Shown in pieces: positions 1-4,972 of a DNA stretch of 5,969 nt (its first letter is position 1; every line of letters starts with the position of its first letter). The notes under the pieces were generated by a model that did not search any database, was not told the origin of the DNA, and saw only the letters and a list, made by a program, of their open reading frames with translations. The DNA comes from Methanobacteriota archaeon (GTDB lineage: Archaea > Thermoplasmatota > Poseidoniia > Poseidoniales > Poseidoniaceae), in NCBI GenBank assembly GCA_018645535.1, contig JABGWN010000068.1, positions 1 to 5,969 of the forward strand. Reading direction: 5' to 3'. The position numbers and the translations under genes were made by a program.

Positions 1-129
1 AAGCGAATAGAGTAAAACGGATCCTTTGCAATCTCCAATCAGTACCTTGTCTCCAGAGGCATTTACTGAGATGGCGCTCACTTTTTCTTCATTGTGAATC
101 GAATCGATTGAAGGAAGTGTTTGGACCAT
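1..129 (-). CDS. Partial WD40 / beta-propeller-like protein, N-terminal 43 residues
   Basis: Only the first 43 codons are inside the window; the gene continues past the left edge. The start is the ATG read from 129. Upstream in frame there is no other ATG, GTG or TTG before the purF stop codon, and GAGGT lies 12 nt ahead as a loosely spaced ribosome binding site. Residues 16-43 (KVSAISVNASGDKVLIGDCK, then GSVLLYSL) match one WD40 blade: a beta strand, the small-residue 'N.SGD' turn in the place of 'SPDG', a 'LIGDCKGSV' strand-turn-strand, then a final strand ending 'LLYSL'. WD40 propellers are protein-interaction scaffolds. Which partner this one binds cannot be told from one blade. It lies 45 nt downstream of purF on the same strand and may be co-transcribed. 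No signal peptide is seen, so a cytoplasmic location is likely. The family call rests on one repeat and is moderate. Confidence 0.6.
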   Translation of the reverse strand, partial: MVQTLPSIDSIHNEEKVSAISVNASGDKVLIGDCKGSVLLYSL

Positions 130-174
130 GCCCTTACCAAAACCTCGGTGGTTATAGCCTGATGCGTTCTCTGT

Positions 175-1716
175 TCAGATCTGATGATTGTGCATATCGA
201 TACTTCGCTCATCATCCATTGATTCTTGTATTTTTGAAGCATCATTTCTTGCAGCTCTTAACTTCTCAAGATATTCTGCATCAATATCACCCGTGATGTA
301 TTCCCCGTTGAAACAGGAACTATCAAACCCATCGAGTCCACGTCCCTTCCGCATGGTTACTTCGATTAAATCTTCGAGCGTTTGATAGAACAAACGGTCT
401 GAGCCAATTGTCTGATTAATCTCTTCAATAGATTTCCCGTTTGCAATGAATTCATCCACTGCTGGCATATCTATTCCATACACGTTTGGATGACGTACTG
501 GAGGTGCAGCAGATGCAAAGTAAACCTTGGCAGCTCCGACTTCTCTGGCCATTTCAATAATTTGAGCGCTTGTTGTTCCGCGAACGATGGAATCATCAAC
601 AAGAAGTATATTTTTACCGCTAAATTCTCTTGGAATTGCATTGAGTTTCCGGCGTACAGATTTCATTCTCATCTCTTGACCTGGCATGATAAATGTACGG
701 CCTACATATCGGTTCTTAACGAACCCTTCCCGATAAGGAACATCGAGTATGTTGGCCATTTGTAGGGCAGAGATTCGACCTGAATCAGGTACTGGAATCA
801 CTGCATCGATATCATGTTCTGGCCATTGCTCAAGTAATCGTTCTGCCAGTCGTTCACCTTGATTCAAACGAGCTTGGTAGACTGATACTCCATCAATTGT
901 TGAATCTGGGCGGGCGAAGTAAACGTGCTCAAAAATACATGGGGTAAATGGCCGAGGTTCGGCACATTGCTTGACGAAGAGGTGTCCAGAGGATGAAATG
1001 AATATTGCTTCTCCAGGCTTAACGTCAGAAACAATCTCGAATCCAAGTGCGGTGATTGCAACGGATTCACTTGCCACAACCCATTCAGTTCCTCCATCAT
1101 ATTCTCTCTTTCCATAGACAAGTGGGCGAATACCATGCGGATCTCTGAACGCAAAGAGCCCATATCCGTTGACAATTCCAACACAAGCATAGCCTCCTCG
1201 AACAGACTCATTGACATCACTTATTGCGTCAAAGAAAGAATCCACATTGAGGAATGGTTCTCCATTGATGCTCATCTGATCGCTTTGAAGGTCTAATTGT
1301 ACTGCAAGATGATTCAACAGTACTTCAGAATCACTTGTTGTATTCACGTGTCGACGATGTTCTCCAATGAGGCTTTTTTGTATCTCATCGCTGTTGGTCA
1401 GATTTCCATTATGAGCCAACGCCAAACCATACGGTGAATTTACGTAAAACGGTTGAGCCTCTGCTGTTGAAGAAGATCCGGCAGTAGGGTAGCGGACGTG
1501 TCCAATACCCACGTGCCCAAGCAATTTTTGCATATGTCGCTTGTAGAATACATCGGAGACAAGACCGTTTCCTTTTCGGAGATTGAATTTCTCGTTATGT
1601 TCAGTCATTATTCCGGCAGCATCTTGGCCTCTGTGTTGAAGCACAGTTAAGCCATCATAGAGTGCTTGGTTCACGTGTGAACCTTGTCGACCAACTATTC
1701 CGATTATGCCGCACAT
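175..1716 (-). CDS. purF: Amidophosphoribosyltransferase (PurF), E. coli type
   Basis: It makes 5-phosphoribosylamine from PRPP and glutamine, the first committed step of de novo purine synthesis, in the cytoplasm. The 513 residues fit the E. coli-type family (about 505). The N-terminal Ntn glutaminase begins MCGIIGIVG; Cys2 becomes the N-terminal nucleophile once Met is removed. That fixes the start and shows there is no propeptide. Other glutaminase marks are HVRYPTAG at 73-80, AHNGN (oxyanion hole) at 101-105 and TSDSE at 127-131. The phosphoribosyltransferase half has the flexible loop KNRYVGRTFIMPG (334-346) and the PRPP loop LLVDDSIVRGTTS (371-383). Where the Bacillus type has a 4Fe-4S cysteine, this protein has Asn411 (HPNVYGID), so no cluster is expected. 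It lies 55 nt downstream of rpl37e, with only a weak AGGG before the ATG. It resembles gamma-proteobacterial PurF closely, to its C-terminal 'MHN' tail. Confidence 0.97.
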   Translation of the reverse strand: MCGIIGIVGRQGSHVNQALYDGLTVLQHRGQDAAGIMTEHNEKFNLRKGNGLVSDVFYKRHMQKLLGHVGIGHVRYPTAGSSSTAEAQPFYVNSPYGLALAHNGNLTNSDEIQKSLIGEHRRHVNTTSDSEVLLNHLAVQLDLQSDQMSINGEPFLNVDSFFDAISDVNESVRGGYACVGIVNGYGLFAFRDPHGIRPLVYGKREYDGGTEWVVASESVAITALGFEIVSDVKPGEAIFISSSGHLFVKQCAEPRPFTPCIFEHVYFARPDSTIDGVSVYQARLNQGERLAERLLEQWPEHDIDAVIPVPDSGRISALQMANILDVPYREGFVKNRYVGRTFIMPGQEMRMKSVRRKLNAIPREFSGKNILLVDDSIVRGTTSAQIIEMAREVGAAKVYFASAAPPVRHPNVYGIDMPAVDEFIANGKSIEEINQTIGSDRLFYQTLEDLIEVTMRKGRGLDGFDSSCFNGEYITGDIDAEYLEKLRAARNDASKIQESMDDERSIDMHNHQI

Positions 1717-1762
1717 GTGATTCCCTGTGTCGAGACAGTCGCGGCGCCTTTGTATTCATTGC

Positions 1763-1777
1763 GCTTGATGTTCAAGC
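1763..1777 (-). promoter_or_regulatory. Hairpin spanning the rpl37e stop codon
   Basis: On the minus strand GCTTGA-ACA-TCAAGC forms a perfect 6-bp stem with a 3-nt loop, and the TGA stop of rpl37e is inside the 5' arm. No T-tract follows, so it is not a typical intrinsic terminator. It could mark an RNA 3' end or processing site between rpl37e and purF, or be chance. Only the inverted repeat is seen; function is unproven. Confidence 0.3.
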
Positions 1778-1951
1778 CTTAGGACGGTGAGATTTCTTGT
1801 TCCAGCTGTAGCTGCGCATACGAGCAGTTGCCCCATATCCGCACGATGAACAAACACTTTTCTGCTTGTGATATGCATTTCTTCCACAGCGTCTGCAGCG
1901 GATGTGTGTTGTCTTCTGTCGACGACCCATTGATGGTGTACCCTTTGACAT
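1772..1951 (-). CDS. rpl37e: 50S ribosomal protein L37e (eL37)
   Basis: A 59-residue protein beginning MSKGTPSMGRRQKTTHIRCR. It has the L37e signature: 'SMGRR.KTTHIRCRRCG' at the N terminus, a zinc ribbon with C19-x2-C22 and C34-x2-C37 (CRRC...CSSC), then the 'GYG....RMRSYSWNKKSHR' tail (38-56). The protein is very basic, as expected for a small rRNA-binding subunit protein that coordinates one zinc in the large subunit. The ATG follows a strong Shine-Dalgarno GAGGTGA (1956-1962) with a 4-nt spacer. purF starts 55 nt downstream. In many archaea L37e lies between lsm and purF; here only the purF side is kept. The gene is too short for most minimum-length ORF calls and fills what otherwise looks like an empty 300-bp gap. 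All four zinc cysteines are intact, in contrast to L44e in this window. Confidence 0.95.
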   Translation of the reverse strand: MSKGTPSMGRRQKTTHIRCRRCGRNAYHKQKSVCSSCGYGATARMRSYSWNKKSHRPKA

Positions 1952-1955
1952 ATAC

Positions 1956-1962
1956 TCACCTC
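1956..1962 (-). promoter_or_regulatory. Shine-Dalgarno site of rpl37e
   Basis: GAGGTGA on the minus strand, 4 nt before the ATG at 1951. It is an extended match to the archaeal 16S rRNA 3' end, and it fixes the start codon of a gene that is easy to miss. Confidence 0.75.
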
Positions 1963-1977
1963 GATGTCGAAGCCACC

Positions 1978-1998
1978 TGCCTTCTCCTTATCAAGGCA
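1978..1998 (-). promoter_or_regulatory. Candidate leader hairpin upstream of rpl37e
   Basis: Minus strand TGCCTT-(9 nt)-AAGGCA makes a perfect 6-bp stem 27 nt before the rpl37e start, within the 75-nt gap after the 4-helix membrane protein gene. It could be an mRNA leader structure for the ribosomal protein gene. An alternative 4-bp stem (CCTT-GAT-AAGG) competes with it, so significance is uncertain. No clear TATA element was found in this gap. Confidence 0.25.
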
Positions 1999-2026
1999 AC
2001 GCTAAGAGAATACCCTGACAAATTGG

Positions 2027-2470
2027 TCAATCCTTGTTTTGATTTCTGGAAGTGATGTTTACAAACGCCACAAAAATCATAATAGCGACAGTAGCCAACA
2101 CTGCCGAAGCTGTGACAATAAAGTGCACTACATTGGTTAATATTTGGGCCCTGCTACCGCTGTTGTCTTCTAATAAAAATCCACCTTGTGATGTGAGTAG
2201 GACAGATACAATAATTCCTAAAATTGCAGCATAAGACATCCCGATCCATGGCGCTTTTGGCTCATTCCTACTCTTTGAGTATCTGAACATATTAACAATC
2301 AAAAAGATAGAGGTTAGAATGTATGTTGTAAGGAACGCGTTTGCAAATCGAGCGAATCCTCTTGACAAATCGGCCTCAGATGTATTGCTCGTTATTGCCA
2401 GGACTAAACTTGGTAAAATAAGGACAATGCCTGCAATTAGTATGACTCGTTGTTTTGGAGTCTCACTCAT
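2027..2470 (-). CDS. Four-helix integral membrane protein, unknown function
   Basis: This 147-residue protein (MSETPKQRV...) is not recognised as a known family. Four hydrophobic segments are visible at about 8-27, 42-63, 78-100 and 109-137, joined by short charged loops (for example RYSKSRNEPK at 63-72 between helices 2 and 3). The tail SRNQNKD is short and polar. The ATG at 2470 is preferred over the in-frame GTG at 2479 because that GTG lies inside the ribosome binding site GGAGGTGA, which sits 5 nt before the ATG. The start overlaps the stop of the upstream 267-residue membrane protein by 8 nt, so the two are probably translationally coupled and may work together. No signal peptide cleavage motif, catalytic motif or cofactor-binding residues stand out. 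Whether transcription continues into rpl37e, 75 nt downstream, cannot be told. Confidence 0.8.
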   Translation of the reverse strand: MSETPKQRVILIAGIVLILPSLVLAITSNTSEADLSRGFARFANAFLTTYILTSIFLIVNMFRYSKSRNEPKAPWIGMSYAAILGIIVSVLLTSQGGFLLEDNSGSRAQILTNVVHFIVTASAVLATVAIMIFVAFVNITSRNQNKD

Positions 2471-3266
2471 TTTCTTCACCTCCTAGGTTTTTTCGAATGA
2501 TTTCAGCGGCTAATTCGAGTTGTTCGCTTGAAGGTGGGGATAAATCACCTAGTCCAGAGCGCTTCCTCTCATATTGCCAAATTGCCAATGTAAACACGAT
2601 GATGGAGAGTCCAAACCCAGCAAGAATTCCAAAGAGATCGCTTGTTGCAAGCCACACAGATGTACTAAATTGGTTCGTAGTCGTATAGGCGTTGTCGGTA
2701 TACAATCCAAGAAGAAGGAACCCAAACGAGAAGACTCCTAAAATAAACATATTCCGAGATGCATCGTTTCTGTTCTCCCCCATATGCTTTACCACATACG
2801 AACCACAGAATAGAATGCTGCTCATTGCGAGTAAAAATGTTGGACGGAATATCAACCAATATTTGTTGGTTTCACCTTCCCAAAGAAGAGATGGCAACCA
2901 CTTTTCATCATGCCAATTCATCGTTTCCAACAGGGCTAATCCGCAAATGAAAAGCAATAGGCCTAACGATCTAAGTTTGGGATTAAAACGTCGAACAGGG
3001 ATATCTCCAGAGAATGTGGCTATGTATAATCCAACGAAGATCAACAAAAGCGCAGGAATAATTGCAATAATTAACGCAGAAGATGCCGCAGACGGCGATT
3101 CTGGAACGGTCAAGAATGAAGCCAGATAGAGAATTCCTCCAAGAATCAGAAAACCCTTTCCGAGATTCTGTAGGGAGTGCTGGCGGCGGAATTGCATTGC
3201 GATGCCAAGAGATGCAACAGCGAGGGGTATCCAAAGGAGCAATGCTGCTCTGATTTCGTCTTGCAT
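2463..3266 (-). CDS. Seven-helix integral membrane protein, unknown function
   Basis: The protein has 267 residues and starts MQDEIRAALLLWIP. The ATG at 3266 was chosen over an in-frame TTG at 3296, which would add ten polar residues with no ribosome binding site. Seven hydrophobic segments are seen at about 7-25, 37-55, 62-84, 99-114, 139-159, 172-190 and 206-230. A Trp-rich loop between helices 4 and 5 (NWHDEKWLPSLLWEG, 117-131) is distinctive. A charged C-terminal tail (232-267) includes a possible amphipathic helix, SSEQLELAAEIIRKNLG (246-262). No known transporter, rhodopsin (no Lys in helix 7) or enzyme motif was recognised. It is the first gene of the leftward unit, diverges from rpl44e, and overlaps the next membrane gene by 8 nt. 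The absence of a Shine-Dalgarno site and an AT-rich box about 28 nt upstream suggest a leaderless transcript. Confidence 0.8.
   Translation of the reverse strand: MQDEIRAALLLWIPLAVASLGIAMQFRRQHSLQNLGKGFLILGGILYLASFLTVPESPSAASSALIIAIIPALLLIFVGLYIATFSGDIPVRRFNPKLRSLGLLLFICGLALLETMNWHDEKWLPSLLWEGETNKYWLIFRPTFLLAMSSILFCGSYVVKHMGENRNDASRNMFILGVFSFGFLLLGLYTDNAYTTTNQFSTSVWLATSDLFGILAGFGLSIIVFTLAIWQYERKRSGLGDLSPPSSEQLELAAEIIRKNLGGEENE
2476..2483 (-). promoter_or_regulatory. Shine-Dalgarno site inside the upstream membrane gene
   Basis: GGAGGTGA on the minus strand lies within the last codons of the 267-residue membrane protein gene and 5 nt before the ATG at 2470. It decides the start of the 4-helix protein and supports coupled translation. 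Confidence 0.75.
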
Positions 3267-3288
3267 GACCGTAGTTCGTGGTATTCGA

Positions 3289-3300
3289 CTTATCAATATC
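3289..3300 (-). promoter_or_regulatory. Candidate promoter of the leftward membrane-protein unit
   Basis: The minus strand reads GATATTGATAAG, an AT-rich box centred about 28 nt before the ATG at 3266. This is the spacing expected of an archaeal TATA box for a leaderless mRNA, and it agrees with the lack of a ribosome binding site. The match to the TATA consensus is weak and no clear BRE was seen. Confidence 0.3.
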
Positions 3301-3354
3301 GCTGCATTTTTCCTTGTTGTTGGGCGTATTGCTTTGGAATTCTCTTACGACAGC

Positions 3355-3362
3355 AATAAATA
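3355..3362 (+). promoter_or_regulatory. Candidate promoter of the rpl44e cluster (TATA box)
   Basis: AATAAATA lies 36 nt before the rpl44e ATG. A transcription start about 26 nt downstream of the box would give a leader of about 14 nt that still contains the AGGTGA ribosome binding site at 3388-3393. It is the best TATA-like element on this strand of the 131-bp divergent gap. Confidence 0.45.
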
Positions 3363-3397
3363 CCCGTCGATTGTCGCCAAGACGTTCAGGTGAAGAC

Positions 3398-3682
3398 ATG
3401 GTTAAGATGCCTCGTCAAATTAAGCGATATAGTCCGTCTGCTGGTAAGCACACTCTTCACACTGTTGAGCGTGTCAAGAAGAAGCGAGCCTCTGAGCTTC
3501 GCTGGGGTCAACGCCGTTTCCGTAAGGTAATGCGTGGATACCGTGGTTTCCCACGTCCTAAACCGGATGGTCGTGAAAAGCCTACCAAGCGTGTAAACAT
3601 TCTTTATCGTTGTACAGAGACAGGTAAAGCACATTACGCGCCATGTAAGCGTGCAAAGAAATTCGAACTTATTGATCGATGA
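3398..3682 (+). CDS. rpl44e: 50S ribosomal protein L44e (eL42), zinc-ligand-poor variant
   Basis: A 94-residue basic large-subunit protein located near the E site and tRNA CCA end in the ribosome (family knowledge). The middle is textbook archaeal L44e: SELRWGQRRFRKVMRGY (32-48) then GFPRPKPDGREKPTKRV (50-66), with KRAKKFEL at 84-91. The start at 3398 (MVKMPRQ) is chosen because AGGTGA lies 4 nt before it; the second ATG at 3407 gives the more usual 'MPRQ' start but a longer spacer. Unusually, the zinc ribbon is degraded. The usual YCPxC motif reads YSPSA (11-15), and the usual YRCTECGKAH reads YRCTETGKAH (70-79), so only Cys72 of four ligands is kept. Cys83 is not at a canonical position. 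It is the first gene of the rpl44e-rps27e-aIF2-alpha-nop10 cluster. Its stop codon runs into the rps27e ribosome binding site. Confidence 0.96.
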   Translation: MVKMPRQIKRYSPSAGKHTLHTVERVKKKRASELRWGQRRFRKVMRGYRGFPRPKPDGREKPTKRVNILYRCTETGKAHYAPCKRAKKFELIDR

Positions 3683-3692
3683 GGTGAAATAA

Positions 3693-3863
3693 ATGTCTGG
3701 CGAATTTATCAAAGTATCCTGCAAAGATTGTGGAAACGAAACTATCCTGTTTTCACGAGCAACAACCGTAATCTCCTGTGGTGTCTGTGGCGCCACTCTG
3801 ACAAATCCTTCAGGCGGAAAAGCAAACCTCGTTGGCTGCACCGTCTTAGAGACAATGGAATAA
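3693..3863 (+). CDS. rps27e: 30S ribosomal protein S27e (eS27)
   Basis: A 56-residue small-subunit protein (MSGEFIKVSCKDCGNE...), about the usual length for archaeal S27e. It shows one complete four-cysteine zinc ribbon: C10-x2-C13 and C29-x2-C32, in the typical setting 'F.KV.C.DC.NE...FS.A.T.V.C..CG..L..P.GGKA.L.G'. The ribosome binding site GAGGTGA (3681-3687) overlaps the L44e stop codon and sits 5 nt before the ATG. The tight spacing implies co-transcription and possibly coupled translation with L44e. The gene is below the length cut-off of many ORF finders. The order L44e-S27e-aIF2-alpha-Nop10 is widely conserved in archaea, which supports the call. Confidence 0.96.
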   Translation: MSGEFIKVSCKDCGNETILFSRATTVISCGVCGATLTNPSGGKANLVGCTVLETME

Positions 3864-3878
3864 GGAGGCTGAGCCTCC
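3864..3878 (+). promoter_or_regulatory. Hairpin that sequesters the aIF2-alpha ribosome binding site
   Basis: GGAGGC-TGA-GCCTCC is a perfect 6-bp, GC-rich stem with a 3-nt loop. It begins right after the rps27e TAA and ends right before the aIF2-alpha ATG. The 5' arm is the only Shine-Dalgarno sequence for that gene (GGAGG, 10 nt before the ATG), so the folded state would block initiation. Ribosomes finishing rps27e could open it. Confidence 0.5.
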
Positions 3879-4664
3879 ATGCCAACAGACCTCGTTTACC
3901 CTGAAGAGGGAGAACTTGTCGTTGTATCTGTAAAGAGCGTTAAGCAAAATGGTGCGGACGTTACTCTTGACGAATACAAAGGCGTAGACGGATTCATTTT
4001 TATTGGTGAAATCGCAAGTGGATGGATCAAAAACATTCGTAGGTTCGTACGGGAAGGGCAACGCCTCATCTGTAAAGTGATGCCAAGTCGAATGGATGGA
4101 AGTTCCCTCAAACTTTCTTTGAAATCTGTTTCTGAAGAGAGACGTCGTGATCGCCTTCAACAATGGAAGAACGAACAAAGGGCACTCCAACTCTTCAAAG
4201 TTCTTGGCGAAGCTCAGGAATGGAAGCAAGAGTTTGCTTCTGAACTCCTCGATCAACTAATAGAATCCTATGAGACGCTTTACGGAGCATTTGAAGAGGC
4301 TGCAATGAGTGAAGGCACGCTCGTAGATGCTGGATTTGAAGGCGATTGGATTGCAGCATTCATTGAAATTGCAGTTGAGAACATCATCCCTCCATTTGTT
4401 GAAATCCGTGGTACTTTGACCCTAACGGTTGAGACCAATGACGGGGTTTTAACAATACGAGAGGCACTTTTAGCTGCAGAGAAACTCTCTTCAGAAGAAC
4501 AAGAAATAGAAGTAAATTGTTTCTATGACGGTTCTCCAGAATACCGAATTGAATTGAAGGCTCCAGATTTCAAGACTGCTGAAGATACATGGACCGATGC
4601 AATTAAAGCAACTGTATCGGTTATTGAAAATGCTGGTGGAACAGCCCTTGCTTACAGAGAGTGA
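3879..4664 (+). CDS. eif2a: Translation initiation factor aIF2 subunit alpha
   Basis: This is the alpha subunit of the heterotrimeric aIF2 that delivers initiator Met-tRNA to the small subunit; alpha binds gamma through its C-terminal domain. At 261 residues it is near the family norm. Domain order: an S1/OB fold at about 10-85 (EEGELVVVSVKSVKQNGADV, then TLDEYKGVDGFIFIGEIASGW, KNIRRFVREGQ, LKLSLKSV), a helical domain at about 86-170 starting with the hallmark EERRRDRLQQWKNEQRA (86-102), and an alpha/beta domain at about 172-261 (FVEIRGTLTLT, YRIELKAPDFKTAEDTW). 'FIGEIASGW' replaces the common 'HISEVASGW'. It starts 15 nt after rps27e, behind a hairpin over its ribosome binding site. Its end is 5 nt before the preferred nop10 ATG. 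Confidence 0.97.
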   Translation: MPTDLVYPEEGELVVVSVKSVKQNGADVTLDEYKGVDGFIFIGEIASGWIKNIRRFVREGQRLICKVMPSRMDGSSLKLSLKSVSEERRRDRLQQWKNEQRALQLFKVLGEAQEWKQEFASELLDQLIESYETLYGAFEEAAMSEGTLVDAGFEGDWIAAFIEIAVENIIPPFVEIRGTLTLTVETNDGVLTIREALLAAEKLSSEEQEIEVNCFYDGSPEYRIELKAPDFKTAEDTWTDAIKATVSVIENAGGTALAYRE

Positions 4665-4669
4665 AAGTT

Positions 4670-4912
4670 ATGGCGCGTCAACTTCTTCAACAATGCACAG
4701 TTTGTAAAGCATGGTGTCTTGAGACAACATGTCCTCAGTGTGGCGGTAAGGCTCAGGCTGCTGCTCCACTAAAATGGTCGCCAGAAGATCATCGAGCAAA
4801 GATACGCCGAACACTAAACAATGTTGCGACTCCTGAATGGAGTGCTTCCATACCAACCCTTCCTTCAGTGGGAGATTTGCGTGCTGGACATGGCAATAAG
4901 GAAGAAGAATGA
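4670..4912 (+). CDS. nop10: H/ACA RNP component Nop10, C-terminally extended
   Basis: Nop10 bridges Cbf5 and L7Ae in the H/ACA guide-RNP that pseudouridylates rRNA. The N-terminal zinc ribbon is clear: C9-x2-C12 and C21-x2-C24 (QQCTVCKAW, CPQCGGKA), with an extra Cys16. It is followed by the diagnostic linker 'APLKWSPEDHRAKIRRTLN' (32-50), equivalent to the usual 'HPPRFSPEDPYGKYRR'. Archaeal Nop10 normally stops at about 55-60 residues. This one has 80, with a tail of about 28 residues (PEWSASIPTLPSVGDLRAG, then HGNKEEE) rich in Pro, Ser and Gly and ending acidic. The ATG at 4670 has GAGTGA 5 nt upstream. An in-frame GTG at 4661 overlaps the aIF2-alpha stop and lacks its own site, so it is less likely. 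It is the last gene of the cluster. Confidence 0.9.
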   Translation: MARQLLQQCTVCKAWCLETTCPQCGGKAQAAAPLKWSPEDHRAKIRRTLNNVATPEWSASIPTLPSVGDLRAGHGNKEEE

Positions 4913-4934
4913 ATCTCTTCTTCTATCTTCATTG
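4913..4934 (+). terminator. Candidate pyrimidine-tract terminator after nop10
   Basis: Immediately after the nop10 stop the plus strand is pyrimidine-rich (TCTCTTCTTCTATCTTCATT), as is common at archaeal 3' ends, which end at T-rich tracts without a hairpin. Runs of T are short, so support is weak. The placement, between the cluster and a new promoter, fits. Confidence 0.25.
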
Positions 4935-4935
4935 T

Positions 4936-4947
4936 GAAACATTATAC
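4936..4947 (+). promoter_or_regulatory. Candidate BRE/TATA promoter of the PAC2-family gene
   Basis: GAAAC followed directly by ATTATAC looks like an archaeal BRE plus TATA box. The TATA part starts 32 nt before the ATG at 4973, so the transcript would have a very short leader or none. GTGAT just before the ATG could give a weak ribosome contact. It suggests that this gene is transcribed apart from the rpl44e cluster. Confidence 0.45.
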
Positions 4948-4972
4948 TCCGTAAGGGTAGGCTTTGTGATTC

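Noticed and set aside
864..1220. 118-codon minus-strand open frame
   Set aside because: It lies within purF in another frame; purF is intact and continuous through this stretch.
1717..1771. Possible terminator or operator hairpin (CTGT...ACAG) before purF
   Set aside because: Only four base pairs form and no T-tract follows; it is likely chance.
1756..1959. Minus-strand 67-codon open frame overlapping rpl37e
   Set aside because: It is another frame of the same strand as rpl37e. L37e, with its four zinc cysteines, is clearly the coding frame.
1828..2055. Plus-strand 75-codon open frame in the gap before purF
   Set aside because: It lies opposite rpl37e, which has a strong ribosome binding site and clear homology on the minus strand. 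The plus-strand translation shows no recognisable domain.
2471..2479. GTG start adding three residues to the 4-helix membrane protein
   Set aside because: The GTG is part of the GGAGGTGA ribosome binding site that serves the ATG at 2470.
3278..3397. N-terminal extension of L44e from an upstream GTG (40 extra residues)
   Set aside because: The extension has no homology to L44e and would cover the promoter region; AGGTGA directly before the ATG at 3398 marks the real start.
3386..4256. Two minus-strand open frames of 164 and 136 codons
   Set aside because: They are antisense to rpl44e, rps27e and aIF2-alpha, which are all firmly identified. Their translations look like antisense coding shadows.
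4661..4669. GTG start for nop10, overlapping the aIF2-alpha stop
   Set aside because: It would add three residues (MKV), but the GAGTGA site is placed correctly for the ATG at 4670 instead. It cannot be fully excluded.
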